Shown here in pieces: positions 15,930-25,220 of a stretch of DNA of 64,000 bases. Under the pieces are notes generated by a model. That model saw only the letters and a list, made by a program, of their open reading frames with translations, had not been told where the DNA came from and made no database searches. A program made the position numbers and the translations under genes. The DNA comes from VFMC01 sp040398525. GTDB taxonomy: Bacteria; Actinomycetota; Acidimicrobiia; Acidimicrobiales; Ilumatobacteraceae. The stretch lies in the NCBI GenBank assembly GCA_040398525.1, contig JBBATY010000002.1:62001-126000 (forward strand), written 5' to 3'. The first letter of the stretch is position 1; each line of letters starts with the position of its first letter.

Positions 15930-17407
15930 AGGACTTCCTCTGCGGGGAGCTCGATGACGAAGCGGGCACCGCTTTCGCCGTCGAGCCGGTCCTCGACCCA
16001 GACCCTGCCGCCGTGGAGACGGATGTGCTCGTCGACCAGGGCCAGACCGAGCCCGGCGCCGTCGGTCGAGCTCCGTCGGCCGGCGACGGCGCCGCGCGAG
16101 AAGCGTTCGAAGACCAGACCGCGTTCCTCGGGCGGCACCCCCGAGCCGTGGTCTTCGACCGCGATGTGGACAAGGCTGATCGACTCGGACTCGGAGTCGG
16201 GCTCGACCTCGGTGACGAACACCTGGGCGTCGCCTCCGCCGTGGAGGCGTGCGTTGTCGATGAGGTTGGCGACCACTCGGGCGAGACGCCGCCGGTCTCC
16301 TTCGATCACCAGCCTCTCACCCCGTGAGCTCACCACGATCGGGGTGTCCGGTCGACTGCTGACGGCCACGGCCTGGCGGACGAACTCGGCGACACCGAGG
16401 TCCTCGCGGTGCAGTCGGACTGCGCCTGCATCGAACCGTGAGATCTCGAGCAGATCTTCGACGAGCCCCTGGAAGCGGGCGATGTCACTCACCATCAGGT
16501 CGAGTGCCACCTGGGCCCGCTCGGGCATCTCGGCTCGGCGGCTCTGGAGCACTTCGGCACTCGCTGCCAGGGTCATCAACGGAGAACGGAGCTCGTGGCT
16601 CACATCGCTCGCAAACCGGGCGTCTTTCTCCACGCGTGCCTGGAGCGCCGATGCCATGTCGTTGAACGACTCGGCGAGCAGTCGGAGATCGGGGTCGTCG
16701 GTGACGTCGAGCCGAGTGTCGAGTCGTCCGCCGGCGATGAGCTGTGCCGCCTGCGCGGCCTCGCCGAGTGGACGCACCGCTCGTGCGGCAACAAGCCAGC
16801 CGAGCAAGAGGCCGAACATCGTCGTGATCAGTCCGGCGAAGAAGAGCGACAGAGCGACGCTGCGGAGCGTGTCTTCGACGTCGGTCAGGCTGAAGAACTC
16901 GAAGTAGCTGGCCGACACATCGGGCAGTGGGACGCCGACGACGACGTACGGGTCGCCCTCGAGCGAGGTGACCATCCGGGCAGACCGGCCGTCGACAGTG
17001 ACGCGGTCGACGAGCGCGTCGGGAATCTGGTCGCGTCCGAACCTCGATCCGACCGCCCAGGTGCCGCGGTAGAAGACAACAGGGCTGTCGACCGCCAACG
17101 AGGAGAGGCGATCGAGGGCGCCGGACGCGTCGAGCGGCTGGCTGCGGAGCTCGTTGCGCACGATCGAGCCGTGGAGCGCCGCCTCGGACGCAGCCGCCGT
17201 GGTGCGCTGGTTGACGAGGCTGCTCCGGGTGAAGCTGTACGCCGCAGCCGACAGGAAGATCGCGAGCAGCAGCGTGCCCAGGGAGAACATCAGCAAGACG
17301 CGGGTGCGGAGCGACAAGCGGCTGATGCGCAGGCCGCGGACACGGGCGAGCAGCGCCCGACGCCCGACTGGGATCGCGCCCGTGGCGTCGACGGGCTGAT
17401 CCGTCAC
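15926..17407 (-). CDS. mtrB: Sensor histidine kinase, MtrB-like
   Basis: 493-residue membrane kinase. Transmembrane helices lie at about 39-60 and 183-207 with an extracytoplasmic sensor domain between them. A HAMP segment follows (VRPLGEAAQAAQLIAGGRLDTR), then the H-box FASDVSHELRSPL near residue 268, which is almost the MtrB signature. The ATPase domain shows N (NLIDNARLHG near 365), G1 (VEDHGSGVPPEERG near 404) and G2 (GAGLGLALV near 440). It overlaps the response regulator gene upstream and the GerMN lipoprotein gene downstream, as in the mtrA-mtrB-lpqB operon that links cell-wall state to division in Actinobacteria. Confidence 0.88.
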   Translation of the reverse strand: MTDQPVDATGAIPVGRRALLARVRGLRISRLSLRTRVLLMFSLGTLLLAIFLSAAAYSFTRSSLVNQRTTAAASEAALHGSIVRNELRSQPLDASGALDRLSSLAVDSPVVFYRGTWAVGSRFGRDQIPDALVDRVTVDGRSARMVTSLEGDPYVVVGVPLPDVSASYFEFFSLTDVEDTLRSVALSLFFAGLITTMFGLLLGWLVAARAVRPLGEAAQAAQLIAGGRLDTRLDVTDDPDLRLLAESFNDMASALQARVEKDARFASDVSHELRSPLMTLAASAEVLQSRRAEMPERAQVALDLMVSDIARFQGLVEDLLEISRFDAGAVRLHREDLGVAEFVRQAVAVSSRPDTPIVVSSRGERLVIEGDRRRLARVVANLIDNARLHGGGDAQVFVTEVEPDSESESISLVHIAVEDHGSGVPPEERGLVFERFSRGAVAGRRSSTDGAGLGLALVDEHIRLHGGRVWVEDRLDGESGARFVIELPAEEVL

Positions 17408-18084
17408 GACTGCAGGCGATAGCCGAGCCCGCGCACGGTGACGACGTGCCGCGGGTTGGCGGCATCGCTCTCGACCTTGGTGCGGAGTCGGCGGATGTGG
17501 ACGTCGACGAGGCGGCCATCGCCGAAGTAGTCGTAGCCCCAGACCTTGTCGAGCAGGCTTTCACGGCTGAACACCCGGCCCGGGTTCTGGGCGAGCTCGC
17601 ACAGCAACCGGAATTCGGTCTTGGTCAGGTGAAGCTCGACGCCGTCGCGCAACACCTTGCCCTCGTCGGGCACGATCTCGAGGTTGCCGAACACGAGGCG
17701 GGCATGGCCGGCGGAGATGGGCCGCACCCGGCGGAGCAGGGCGCGGATGCGTGCCGACAGCTCCTTTGGTGCGAATGGCTTCGTGAGGTAGTCGTCGGCG
17801 CCGGCCTCGAGGCCGGCGACCACGTCGTGGGTGTCGTTGCGGGCGGTGACGATCACGATGGGCACATCGCTGTGACGTCGCAACGTACGGCACAGCTCGA
17901 AGCCGTCGATTCCGGGCAGCATGATGTCGATCAGGACGACGTCGGGCGACGAGCGGGCGAAGATATCGATGGCGTCCTCGCCGCTACCGGCTTCGTCGAC
18001 GGTCCAGCCCTCGTCCTCCAAGGCCAGCTTCACGGCAGCGCGAATGCGCTCGTCGTCCTCCACGGCCAGAATGCGTGTACCCAC
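17404..18084 (-). CDS. mtrA: Response regulator, MtrA-like (OmpR/PhoB type)
   Basis: 226 residues: receiver domain with acidic pocket ED10-D11, phospho-acceptor D53 in VLIDIMLPG, and conserved K in YLTKPFAPKEL near 104; then a winged-helix DNA-binding domain with TKTEFRLLCELAQNPGRV and VDVHIRRLRTKVE. Receives phosphate from the adjacent kinase, whose gene overlaps its stop. The GTG start has a CATCAT hexamer seven bases upstream and no Shine-Dalgarno. The sequence is near MtrA, which in mycobacteria controls dnaA, ripA and cell-wall genes; targets here are inferred. Confidence 0.9.
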   Translation of the reverse strand: MGTRILAVEDDERIRAAVKLALEDEGWTVDEAGSGEDAIDIFARSSPDVVLIDIMLPGIDGFELCRTLRRHSDVPIVIVTARNDTHDVVAGLEAGADDYLTKPFAPKELSARIRALLRRVRPISAGHARLVFGNLEIVPDEGKVLRDGVELHLTKTEFRLLCELAQNPGRVFSRESLLDKVWGYDYFGDGRLVDVHIRRLRTKVESDAANPRHVVTVRGLGYRLQS

Positions 18085-18117
18085 GAGTGCAATGATGCCA
18101 GGAATCAGCCCCGACCG

Positions 18118-18930
18118 TCAGACGCTGGCGCCGTTCGGTGCGGAGCTGGCCATGCGGATCAGGCCGAGCATGGCTCCGAACAGAGCGGGGTTGGCGGCGA
18201 GCACCTCGCCCGGTCGGGCAGGACCGCCGTTGAAGTCGCCGGTCCGACATCCCGCTTCACGTGCGATCAGTTCGCCGGCAGCGAGATCCCATGGGCCGAG
18301 CCCCTCTTCGAAGTACGCGTCGAGCCGTCCGGCGGCGACGAAGCAGAGATCGACCGAGGCGGCACCCATGCGCCGAATGTCGCGCACGGCGTGGATCATC
18401 CTGGCGACGCGGCGTGCCTGGGCGGCACGACGCTCGGGGTGGTAGGAGAACCCCGTCGCCACCAGCGCGGTCGTCGGGTCGCTCAACCCGCTGCAGGCGA
18501 TCGGCATGTCGTTGAGCATCGCGCCGCCACCTCGCTGTGCCGAGTAGAGCTCGCGCAGTGCCGGGATGTAGACCGCGCCGACCACAGCACCCTGTTCGTC
18601 GGCGGCCGCGATCGAGACTGCGTAACCGGGTAGGTCGTACAGATAGTTCGTCGTGCCATCGATCGGGTCGACCAACCAGCGGATCCCCGAACTGCCCTCG
18701 GTGTCGGTTCCCTCTTCGCCGATGATGCCGTCCGCAGGGCGCAGCGTGCGCAGCCGTCCGACGATCAGCGCCTCCGCGGCCCTGTCGTACTCGGTCACCA
18801 TGTCGGTGATGGTCGACTTCGACTCCGAGGTGATCGACCCACTGGCCCGGCCGCTGGCGACGAGGTCGCCCGCCTCGATGGCGAGGGATCGTGCGATCTG
18901 CAGCAGTTCGGCATGGTTCGCCCCGGTCAC
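18118..18930 (-). CDS. Inositol-monophosphatase family phosphatase
   Basis: 270-residue Mg-dependent phosphatase of the IMPase/FBPase fold. Metal-site motifs are EEG in IIGEEGTDTEG near residue 69, WLVDPIDGTTNYLY near 83, and the C-terminal WDLAAGELIAREAG near 215. The start is the GTG at 18930, since GGAGGA lies seven bases upstream and the GTGA overlaps the stop of the preceding small membrane protein; the longer frame is an Arg-rich overlap. Substrates in this family include inositol-1-phosphate, histidinol phosphate and fructose-1,6-bisphosphate; an inositol role would fit the mannosyl-lipid and mycothiol genes nearby, but this is inference. Confidence 0.88.
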   Translation of the reverse strand: MTGANHAELLQIARSLAIEAGDLVASGRASGSITSESKSTITDMVTEYDRAAEALIVGRLRTLRPADGIIGEEGTDTEGSSGIRWLVDPIDGTTNYLYDLPGYAVSIAAADEQGAVVGAVYIPALRELYSAQRGGGAMLNDMPIACSGLSDPTTALVATGFSYHPERRAAQARRVARMIHAVRDIRRMGAASVDLCFVAAGRLDAYFEEGLGPWDLAAGELIAREAGCRTGDFNGGPARPGEVLAANPALFGAMLGLIRMASSAPNGASV

Positions 18931-19214
18931 GGATCGTTCCTCCGGCCGAGCTGGTCGGTCTGGGCCATCCGCCATTCGCCCTGCGCGCGTAGGACCAATA
19001 CGGCCACGATGCTCATCCCGACGGCGGCGACGAGGGCGCCGACGAACAGCCCGACCCCAAGGGGGAGCGCGCACCCGCCCTCGCACTGGAGCGACACGAG
19101 GGTGTAGCCGATCAGGGCACCGGCTGCTCCTGCGAGCAGAATCGACACAAACGCAGCGAGCCGGGCAGCGGGCGACGGGATCGCCGACAGAGGTCGGGCA
19201 TCAGGAGTAGGCAC
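18927..19214 (-). CDS. Small two-helix membrane protein
   Basis: 95 residues, two hydrophobic segments at about 15-37 and 47-74 with the short loop SLQCEGGCALP between them holding two cysteines. Function unknown. GTG start six bases after a TAGCGT hexamer. It overlaps the IMPase gene by GTGA, so the two form a leftward pair, and it diverges from the mannose synthase gene. Confidence 0.65.
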   Translation of the reverse strand: MPTPDARPLSAIPSPAARLAAFVSILLAGAAGALIGYTLVSLQCEGGCALPLGVGLFVGALVAAVGMSIVAVLVLRAQGEWRMAQTDQLGRRNDP

Positions 19215-19220
19215 GCCGTC

Positions 19221-19226
19221 ACGCTA
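19221..19226 (-). promoter_or_regulatory. Putative -10 of the membrane protein/IMPase pair
   Basis: TAGCGT on the minus strand, six bases upstream of the GTG at 19214. Confidence 0.45.
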
Positions 19227-19324
19227 CGTCACACAAACGCAACATTCGGGGATCCGTGGCGTGGCGCGTTGCGCCCCGGCCGCGTCGCGGTCCGATCCGG
19301 GCGGCTCGTCGGAGTGATCCGCAG

Positions 19325-19330
19325 TAGGGT
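19325..19330 (+). promoter_or_regulatory. Putative -10 of the mannose synthase gene (leaderless)
   Basis: TAGGGT eight bases upstream of the ATG at 19339, no Shine-Dalgarno. It forms a divergent promoter pair with the site at 19221-19226. Confidence 0.45.
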
Positions 19331-19338
19331 GGCGAGCC

Positions 19339-20076
19339 ATGCGCGTCACGGTCGTGGTCCCGACCTACAACGAGGCCGGCAACATCGAGACGCTGGTCGC
19401 TGCGGTGCGCCGGGTCCTTCCCGATGCCCGCGTGCTGGTGGTCGACGATGGCAGCCCCGACGGTACTGCCGACCTCGCCGAAGCGGTCGGTGCCGCGCTC
19501 GGTGGGGTCGAGGTCTTGCGACGGTCGGCGAAGGACGGGCTCGGAGCCGCATATCGCGCCGGGTTGCGCCATGCGATCGAGGGAGGCGCAGAGGTCTGCC
19601 TCCAAATGGACGCAGACCTGTCCCACGACCCAGCCGTGCTGCCGGCACTGGTGGCCATCGTCGAGCACGGCGCCGATCTGGCAATCGGCAGCCGCTACGT
19701 GCCGGGTGGCATCACGCTCAACTGGCCGCGCCGTCGTCGCTGGGTGTCGCGCTGGGGGAACCGCTACGCAGCAGGTGTGCTCGGCCTTGCGGTGAACGAC
19801 GTCACTGCGGGGTACCGCGCGTATCGATCGGGTGCGCTCGAGCGGATGCGGTTCGACACCGTCGAAGCCGAGGGGTACGGCTTCCAGATCGAGATGACCT
19901 ATCGCCTCGTCCGGGCATCGGGGAGGATCGTCGAATTCCCGATCACCTTCCGGGACCGGACCGAGGGCGAGTCGAAGTTCAGCGGCTCGATCATGCGCGA
20001 GGCCTTCGGCCTGGTGCTCCGGCTGTGGTTGGCCGACTTCCGTGGGCGCCGGAACCGGCGTGCGCAGGGCGGATGA
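19339..20076 (+). CDS. Polyprenol-phosphate mannose synthase (GT2, DPM1-like)
   Basis: 245-residue GT-A glycosyltransferase of family GT2. VVVPTYNEAGNIETLV opens the fold, VLVVDDGSPDGTADL lies near residue 34, the metal-binding DADLSHDP near 92 and GSRYVPGG near 116. The best match in layout is the catalytic domain of Ppm1, which makes polyprenyl-phosphomannose from GDP-mannose, the mannosyl donor outside the membrane. There is no fused acyltransferase or GtrA-type membrane domain, so it is cytosolic or membrane-associated. It overlaps dinB by ATGA. Another polyprenyl-phosphate sugar synthase is possible. Confidence 0.88.
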   Translation: MRVTVVVPTYNEAGNIETLVAAVRRVLPDARVLVVDDGSPDGTADLAEAVGAALGGVEVLRRSAKDGLGAAYRAGLRHAIEGGAEVCLQMDADLSHDPAVLPALVAIVEHGADLAIGSRYVPGGITLNWPRRRRWVSRWGNRYAAGVLGLAVNDVTAGYRAYRSGALERMRFDTVEAEGYGFQIEMTYRLVRASGRIVEFPITFRDRTEGESKFSGSIMREAFGLVLRLWLADFRGRRNRRAQGG

Positions 20077-21371
20077 CGCGTCGGAGCGACGTCTCGCCCG
20101 GTAGCGGGCTCGGCAGCAACGGAGCCCGTGCGGTGCTGCACGTCGACATGGATGCGTTCTACGTGAGCGTCGAGTTGCGGCGCCGGCCCGAGCTGCGCGG
20201 ACGGCCCGTCGTGGTGGGAGGGGAAGGCGCTCGCGGGGTCGTCGCTGCAGCCTCGTACGAGGCGCGTCGATTCGGAGTGTTCTCGGCGATGCCCTCGACG
20301 CGCGCTCGCCGGCTCTGCCCTGACGCGGTGTTCCTCCCTGGCGACCACGAGCTGTACGCCAGCGTCAGCCGCGAGGTCCACGAGATCTTCTCGAGCGTGA
20401 CCCCGATCGTCGAGCCACTGGCGCTCGACGAGGCGTTCCTCGATGTCACCGGCTCCATCCGACTGCTCGGTGCGGTCGAGACCATTGCCACGACGATCCG
20501 CGAGCGGGTGCGGGTCGAGCTCGCGCTCCAGTGCTCGGTCGGCGGCGCCGTCAACAAGCTGCTCGCCAAGCTTGCTTCGAAGGCCGCCAAGCCGGTCGCG
20601 TTGCCCAGCGGCGTACGGCCCGGTCGGGGAGTGGTCCTTGTCGAGCCGGGGGCCGAGCTCGATTTCCTGCACCCATTGCCGGTGGCGGCATTGTGGGGCG
20701 TCGGCCCGGCTACCCGTGCTCGACTCGAACGTCTCGGCGTGTCGACAGTCGGCGACCTGGCCCGGATCGACCGGGCTGCGCTGGTCGCCGCGCTCGGCGC
20801 GGCTCAGGGGTCGCTGCTCCACGATCTGGCGTGGGGGCGAGACCTTCGACCGGTGGAGGCCGACCGAGAGATGAAGTCGCTCGGGCAGGAGGAGACCTTC
20901 AGCCACGACCGTCACTCGCTGGCCGAGCTCCGCCACGAAGCAGTCCGCCTGGCTGACTCGGTCGCAAGCCGGCTGCGAGCCACCGGCGCGGCTGCGCGCA
21001 CCGTGTCGATCAAGGTTCGGTTCAGCGATTTCACCACGATCACCCGCTCGCGCAGCGCCGAGTCCCCGGTCACGACGGCGGCAGCCATTCTCGAGGTCGT
21101 CGAGGCGCTGCTGCTCCAGGTCGATCCTGGCGCCGGGGTCCGGCTGTTCGGGATCACGCTGAGCAACTTCACCGAGGCTGCCGAGCAGCTGTCATTCGAC
21201 GATCTCGGAGCCGACGAGCGGGTGCGACGCGACTGGACATCGACGTCTGCTGCCGTGGATGCGATCCGCGAGCGCTTCGGGAGTGACGCCATCGGTCCTG
21301 CCTCGACGGTGACGAGCGACGGGCTGCGGGTGGGGCGCCGTCGCTCCCAGCAGTGGGGGCCGGAGACGTGA
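20073..21371 (+). CDS. dinB: DNA polymerase IV (Y family)
   Basis: 432-residue translesion polymerase that copies damaged DNA with low fidelity. Metal-binding residues sit in VLHVDMDAFYVSVE near residue 23 and LALDEAFLDVTG near 114, the latter holding the catalytic Asp-Glu. The finger motif ASYEARRFGVFSAMP is near 60, the HhH region near 205 (GVGPATRARLERLG), and the little-finger domain follows. I start at the ATG that overlaps the mannose synthase stop; the longer frame overlaps that gene. No beta-clamp motif is obvious at the very C terminus. Not next to imuA or dnaE2. Confidence 0.93.
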   Translation: MTRRSDVSPGSGLGSNGARAVLHVDMDAFYVSVELRRRPELRGRPVVVGGEGARGVVAAASYEARRFGVFSAMPSTRARRLCPDAVFLPGDHELYASVSREVHEIFSSVTPIVEPLALDEAFLDVTGSIRLLGAVETIATTIRERVRVELALQCSVGGAVNKLLAKLASKAAKPVALPSGVRPGRGVVLVEPGAELDFLHPLPVAALWGVGPATRARLERLGVSTVGDLARIDRAALVAALGAAQGSLLHDLAWGRDLRPVEADREMKSLGQEETFSHDRHSLAELRHEAVRLADSVASRLRATGAAARTVSIKVRFSDFTTITRSRSAESPVTTAAAILEVVEALLLQVDPGAGVRLFGITLSNFTEAAEQLSFDDLGADERVRRDWTSTSAAVDAIRERFGSDAIGPASTVTSDGLRVGRRRSQQWGPET

Positions 21372-21454
21372 CAGCCGGCTCATCGCCCGAACGCGTTGTG
21401 TGGCGGGCTGCGACGTGGAACAATGGGGCACCGACGCAGCCCCAGGAGAGGCTC

Positions 21455-21784
21455 ATGCCGCTTTCGGAAGACGACGAGCGAATCCTCCGTCAGATCGAGG
21501 AGCAGCTCCAGCGCGACCCCTCCTTCGCCAGGGAGTTCGAGCCCGAGGTCTCCTCGGCGCGGCGTTCGCTGTTCGTCACCGTGGTCGGCACCGTCTTTGC
21601 AGTAGCGCTCACGGTGCTGCTGCTCTCGGTCAGCCCGTATCTCGCCTTTGCGGCGTTCTTGGTGGCGATGCTCTGCGTGGCGCGCGCCGAACGCCATGTC
21701 CGGGCGATCGGTGAGGACGCAGTCCGGCAGATGGCCGCGATGCGACGCAACATCCCGGGCGCGGGGCGCAACCGGCCGTCCTGA
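21455..21784 (+). CDS. DUF3040 membrane protein
   Basis: 109 residues, typical of the actinobacterial DUF3040 family: the start MPLSEDDERILRQIEEQL is the family hallmark, followed by two transmembrane helices at about 38-58 and 61-76. The ATG has AGGAG seven bases upstream (21444-21448). Function unknown; in many Actinobacteria such genes lie near mraZ, and here the mraZ cluster is 9 kb away on the same strand. Confidence 0.88.
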   Translation: MPLSEDDERILRQIEEQLQRDPSFAREFEPEVSSARRSLFVTVVGTVFAVALTVLLLSVSPYLAFAAFLVAMLCVARAERHVRAIGEDAVRQMAAMRRNIPGAGRNRPS

Positions 21785-21804
21785 GGCACGGGCGGCCCCG
21801 ACCA

Positions 21805-24063
21805 TCACCGACGGCGAGGCGTGATCCCGACGAGGCGCTGACGGATCAGTCGCGGGTCGATCCGGCACCAGAGCCGCTGTGCCCAGCCGAGCCGCTCGTC
21901 GCTGGCCTCGACGATCTGGGTGCGCAGCACGGCAGCTCGCATGGCCGTTGGCTCGGCGACACCGGCGGGTGAGTACACCGCCCGGGTGACGAAACGGCCG
22001 AGCTCGGCCAGCGGCCGACCGTCGATGCCGAGCTCGTGCTCGACCAGGCGGGCGTACTCGAGCGGCGTGGCCCCAGCGGGAGGTGGGGCGCCGGCGATCA
22101 CCAGTGCTCCGACGGCACCGTGCCAGGCGTCGATCACCTGAGTGGCCCGGTCCGTTGGCCGGGGGGTGAGGCGTCGCACCAGTCCGGGCATCAACGCGAC
22201 CCAGGCCGCAGTGGCGAGCAGTGCGAGGAGGATCCAGCGCCCGATCTCGATGCCACCACGGGGCCCATCGTCACCGCCGGTCGAGGTCGGCACGGAGGTA
22301 GCGGTGCCACCGGGCTGCGATGGGGCGGTGGTGGCAGTCGAGTTGGCGATGGTGGTCGCCGGCGTGGTGGTGGGCAACGAGACGGCATCGTCGGGAGATG
22401 TGCCATCAGGGGACGAGGTCTCCTGCGCTGGCGCAACCCCGGTCGACTCCTCACTCCCCGGTGCGCCACGCCCTGGCGTCGGCTCGAAGAGCACCCAGCC
22501 GATGCCGTCGAACCACACCTCCGGCCAGGCGTGGGCGTGACGACCGAGCACGTAGTAGCGACCATCGCTGCGCAACTCGCCCTGTGTGAAGCCCACTGCG
22601 ACTCGCGCCGGGAGCCCGACCGAACGCGCCATGGCTGCGAAGGTTGCCGAGAACTGCTCGCAGTAGCCGCGTCGGTTGCGCAAGAAGCTGAGGATCGCCT
22701 CTTCGCTATGGCCGCGCTGGACGCGCAGGTCGTACGTGAAGTTGTCGCGGAAGTAGTTCTGCAGCGCCAGGGCTTTGCGATATGGCGTCGGCTCACCGGC
22801 TGTCACCTCGCTGGCCAGGGCGACGACCGCGGCCGGGAAGTCGGCCGGGAGATCGAGCTGCGACCGATCGGGCGGATCGGATGCGGTCGCCGCGTCGAGC
22901 TCGTCGGTGCTCGGCACGCGGACGTCGGACGCGACGTTGAACACCTGGCCGTCCTGGAAGGTGCCTTCTGGGAGGGCGATCGTGCCGGTGCGTTCGAGCC
23001 AGCCGAGCCCGGGTTGGGAGATCTCGACAGGAAGGTACGCGGCCGGGACGAGTCGACCACCGAGCCGACGGATGACGATCTGCTGCTGGACGATCCGGGC
23101 CCGATCCGAGATCGCAGCCAGCCCGTCGTCGGCCGACTCGAGGCCGTTGTCGGCCAGGGTCCAGGTGGTGCCATCGAAACGATCGAGACCGCTGAGGCGC
23201 CAGTAACGGCCGGCAGCGCTCGACACGGTGAACATCGTCACCTCGCTGCGATTCACCATGCGCGAGCGGATGTCGACCAGAGGGCTGATGATCGACGGGT
23301 CGTCCGATCTGGTCTGACGGGTCTCGATGAGGGGCGCCTCGCCAGCCCCGGGCAGCAGCGGTCCAGCGAGCGCAGCGCCGATGGCGCAGAGCGATGCGCA
23401 GGTCAGCGCTGCCGGGAGTGCCGTGGTGCTGGCCCGACGGCGTCGCCCGAGCCACCAGCCCTCACCCCCTTGGTGGACGGCGCGGAGCACGGCGATCGCT
23501 GCCAGCGCCGAGGCGCACCACAGTGCCGCCGTGAGCACTCGGTTCCGGTCGACGCCGAGCGCAGCCGTGAACACGAACATGACGCCGGCCGGCACCACCG
23601 CCTCGGCCCTGCCGTGGGCTCTAAAGGCGAAGGCGTCGGCGAGGACGGCGACCAACGCGATCCCGACTGCGGCGGCCACCGTGAACGCGCTGCGACTCGG
23701 GACCGGTGCGACAGCGGTCGGGAACTGGGCCCAGACCAGCCGCACGTCGAACCGGAAGGCGTCGAGCGTGGCGGCGGTCGGCAGACCGAGGCGCAGCGTG
23801 TCCGGGTAGAACGCGATCGTCATGACGACCGCGGTGGCGACCAGCGCGATTGGGACAGCCAGCCAGCCGGGGGTCCTGGCCCACCGAAGCGCAAGGGATG
23901 CGCCGTGCCCGGCGATGGCGACGGCCACGAGTGGCTGCCAGAAGCCCCAGCCGGAGAAGACCCGGCTCAGCCCGAGAATGGTCACCACGGTCACTGCGGC
24001 CAGCAGGGCAGTCGCGACGACGTGGTCGAGGTCGAGCGCTGGGCGCCGGGTCCGGTCGCTCAC
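21805..24063 (-). CDS. TgpA-like membrane transglutaminase
   Basis: 752-residue membrane protein. A block of about six helices fills the first 220 residues. An extracytoplasmic region and a transglutaminase-like core follow, with the nucleophile in RRGYCEQFSATFAAMARS near residue 465, and HAHAWPEVWFDG then GWVLFEPTPG giving the His and Asp. A Thr/Ser/Pro linker, a final helix near 620 and a DUF4129-like tail complete it. The GTG start overlaps the DUF58 stop as GTGA. This is the standard actinobacterial MoxR-DUF58-transglutaminase operon; the biochemical substrate is unknown, although a cell-envelope protein or peptidoglycan peptide is often proposed. Confidence 0.88.
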   Translation of the reverse strand: MSDRTRRPALDLDHVVATALLAAVTVVTILGLSRVFSGWGFWQPLVAVAIAGHGASLALRWARTPGWLAVPIALVATAVVMTIAFYPDTLRLGLPTAATLDAFRFDVRLVWAQFPTAVAPVPSRSAFTVAAAVGIALVAVLADAFAFRAHGRAEAVVPAGVMFVFTAALGVDRNRVLTAALWCASALAAIAVLRAVHQGGEGWWLGRRRRASTTALPAALTCASLCAIGAALAGPLLPGAGEAPLIETRQTRSDDPSIISPLVDIRSRMVNRSEVTMFTVSSAAGRYWRLSGLDRFDGTTWTLADNGLESADDGLAAISDRARIVQQQIVIRRLGGRLVPAAYLPVEISQPGLGWLERTGTIALPEGTFQDGQVFNVASDVRVPSTDELDAATASDPPDRSQLDLPADFPAAVVALASEVTAGEPTPYRKALALQNYFRDNFTYDLRVQRGHSEEAILSFLRNRRGYCEQFSATFAAMARSVGLPARVAVGFTQGELRSDGRYYVLGRHAHAWPEVWFDGIGWVLFEPTPGRGAPGSEESTGVAPAQETSSPDGTSPDDAVSLPTTTPATTIANSTATTAPSQPGGTATSVPTSTGGDDGPRGGIEIGRWILLALLATAAWVALMPGLVRRLTPRPTDRATQVIDAWHGAVGALVIAGAPPPAGATPLEYARLVEHELGIDGRPLAELGRFVTRAVYSPAGVAEPTAMRAAVLRTQIVEASDERLGWAQRLWCRIDPRLIRQRLVGITPRRR

Positions 24064-25220
24064 CGCCAGCCTCCAGCGCCGCTGGGAGCGGGGTCGGTCG
24101 TTGCGCGGTGGCCGGCCAGCCGGGCCCACGACTCGATGAAGCGTTCGTCGTCGCTCGCGTCGACCACGAACCGTCCGGACAGGCCCGGCGTGCTGGCGGT
24201 GCAGACCAGCACCATGACGTCGTCGGGAGTGAGCGCCGTGCGCATCGCGTCGACTGGTTGCCCGGAGGGACGGCTGGTGACGAGCAAGACGATGCCGATC
24301 CCGTCGCCGAAGCGCCCCCCGGTCGGGGGTTCGAGCTCTGACGCCGCTGGCTCGACCATGGCGAGCCAGCGCAGTGCCATGTCGGCGACCTCGGGTCCGC
24401 GCATGTCGACCCCGGAGGAGACGAATCTCGTGATCAGCCCCGAGACGGAGGCTCCCGTGACCAAGGATGCGGCTACGGAGACGGCCCGCTCGAACTCCTC
24501 GGGGTCGTCGCGACGGGTGGCATCGAACACGATGGTGCATCGCCGCATGCCCTCGGGGGAGGTCTCCTTCACGATCCAGTCGTTCGAGCGCGCAGATGCC
24601 TTCCAGTCGACGCGGCGAAGGTCGTCGCCGACCGAGTAGGGGCGCAGCGAATGGAACTCGGTGCCGCTCTGCCCGAGCGTCTTCACGCGCACGAACTCGC
24701 CCAAGGTGCCGCCGATCGAGCCGTCGCCGAAATCGACCGGTTGGTGGTGCGGGGTCACCAGCAGCTCGATCGTGCCCGGCAGCGTCGTGGTGCGGCTTGC
24801 CAGTCCGAGCACGTCCGACCGGCGCACTCGCAGCGGACCGGCCGACACGATGCCGCGTGTCGATGTCGGCAGGCGGTACGCCGCAACCGTTCGCTCACCG
24901 GCCCGAAGCGGCGCGAGGTTCATCGATGCGCCCGCCGAACCAACGGGCTCCCACAGCCTGAGCACCGGTGATCGCCGATGGCCGTCGTTGACGACGAGGA
25001 GGTCGACGCGCGCCGGCTCTCCGGCGCGGACGACGCTCGGGACGAGCGACCGCTGGGCGCGTAACCTCGGAAATGGTCGGGCGGTCGCTGCGGCCGCCCA
25101 CACGACGGCGACGAGGATTGCGACGGCGAGCACGTAGAGCTCGATGACACCGAAGAGGCGCCCGAGTGCCACGGCAAGGGAGGCCGCGGCGACGGCGCCC
25201 CATCCCGATCTGGTGAGCAT
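24060..25220 (-). CDS. DUF58 domain protein
   Basis: 386 residues: two transmembrane helices at about 8-40, a beta-rich extracellular-like region, then the DUF58 core with the signature EFHSLRPYSVGDDLRRVDW near residue 190 and a following VWA-like fold (TIVFDATRRDDPEEFERAV) that may bind a metal. The ATG overlaps the moxR stop (ATGA), which decides the start. Together with moxR upstream and the transglutaminase downstream it likely forms one complex, the MoxR ATPase acting as chaperone for the VWA-like part, as proposed for this family. Confidence 0.88.
   Translation of the reverse strand: MLTRSGWGAVAAASLAVALGRLFGVIELYVLAVAILVAVVWAAAATARPFPRLRAQRSLVPSVVRAGEPARVDLLVVNDGHRRSPVLRLWEPVGSAGASMNLAPLRAGERTVAAYRLPTSTRGIVSAGPLRVRRSDVLGLASRTTTLPGTIELLVTPHHQPVDFGDGSIGGTLGEFVRVKTLGQSGTEFHSLRPYSVGDDLRRVDWKASARSNDWIVKETSPEGMRRCTIVFDATRRDDPEEFERAVSVAASLVTGASVSGLITRFVSSGVDMRGPEVADMALRWLAMVEPAASELEPPTGGRFGDGIGIVLLVTSRPSGQPVDAMRTALTPDDVMVLVCTASTPGLSGRFVVDASDDERFIESWARLAGHRATTDPAPSGAGGWR

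Noticed and set aside
22036..24639. 867-residue frame antisense to the transglutaminase and DUF58 genes
   Set aside because: Gly/Arg/His-rich with no recognisable domain; spans the junction of two real genes.
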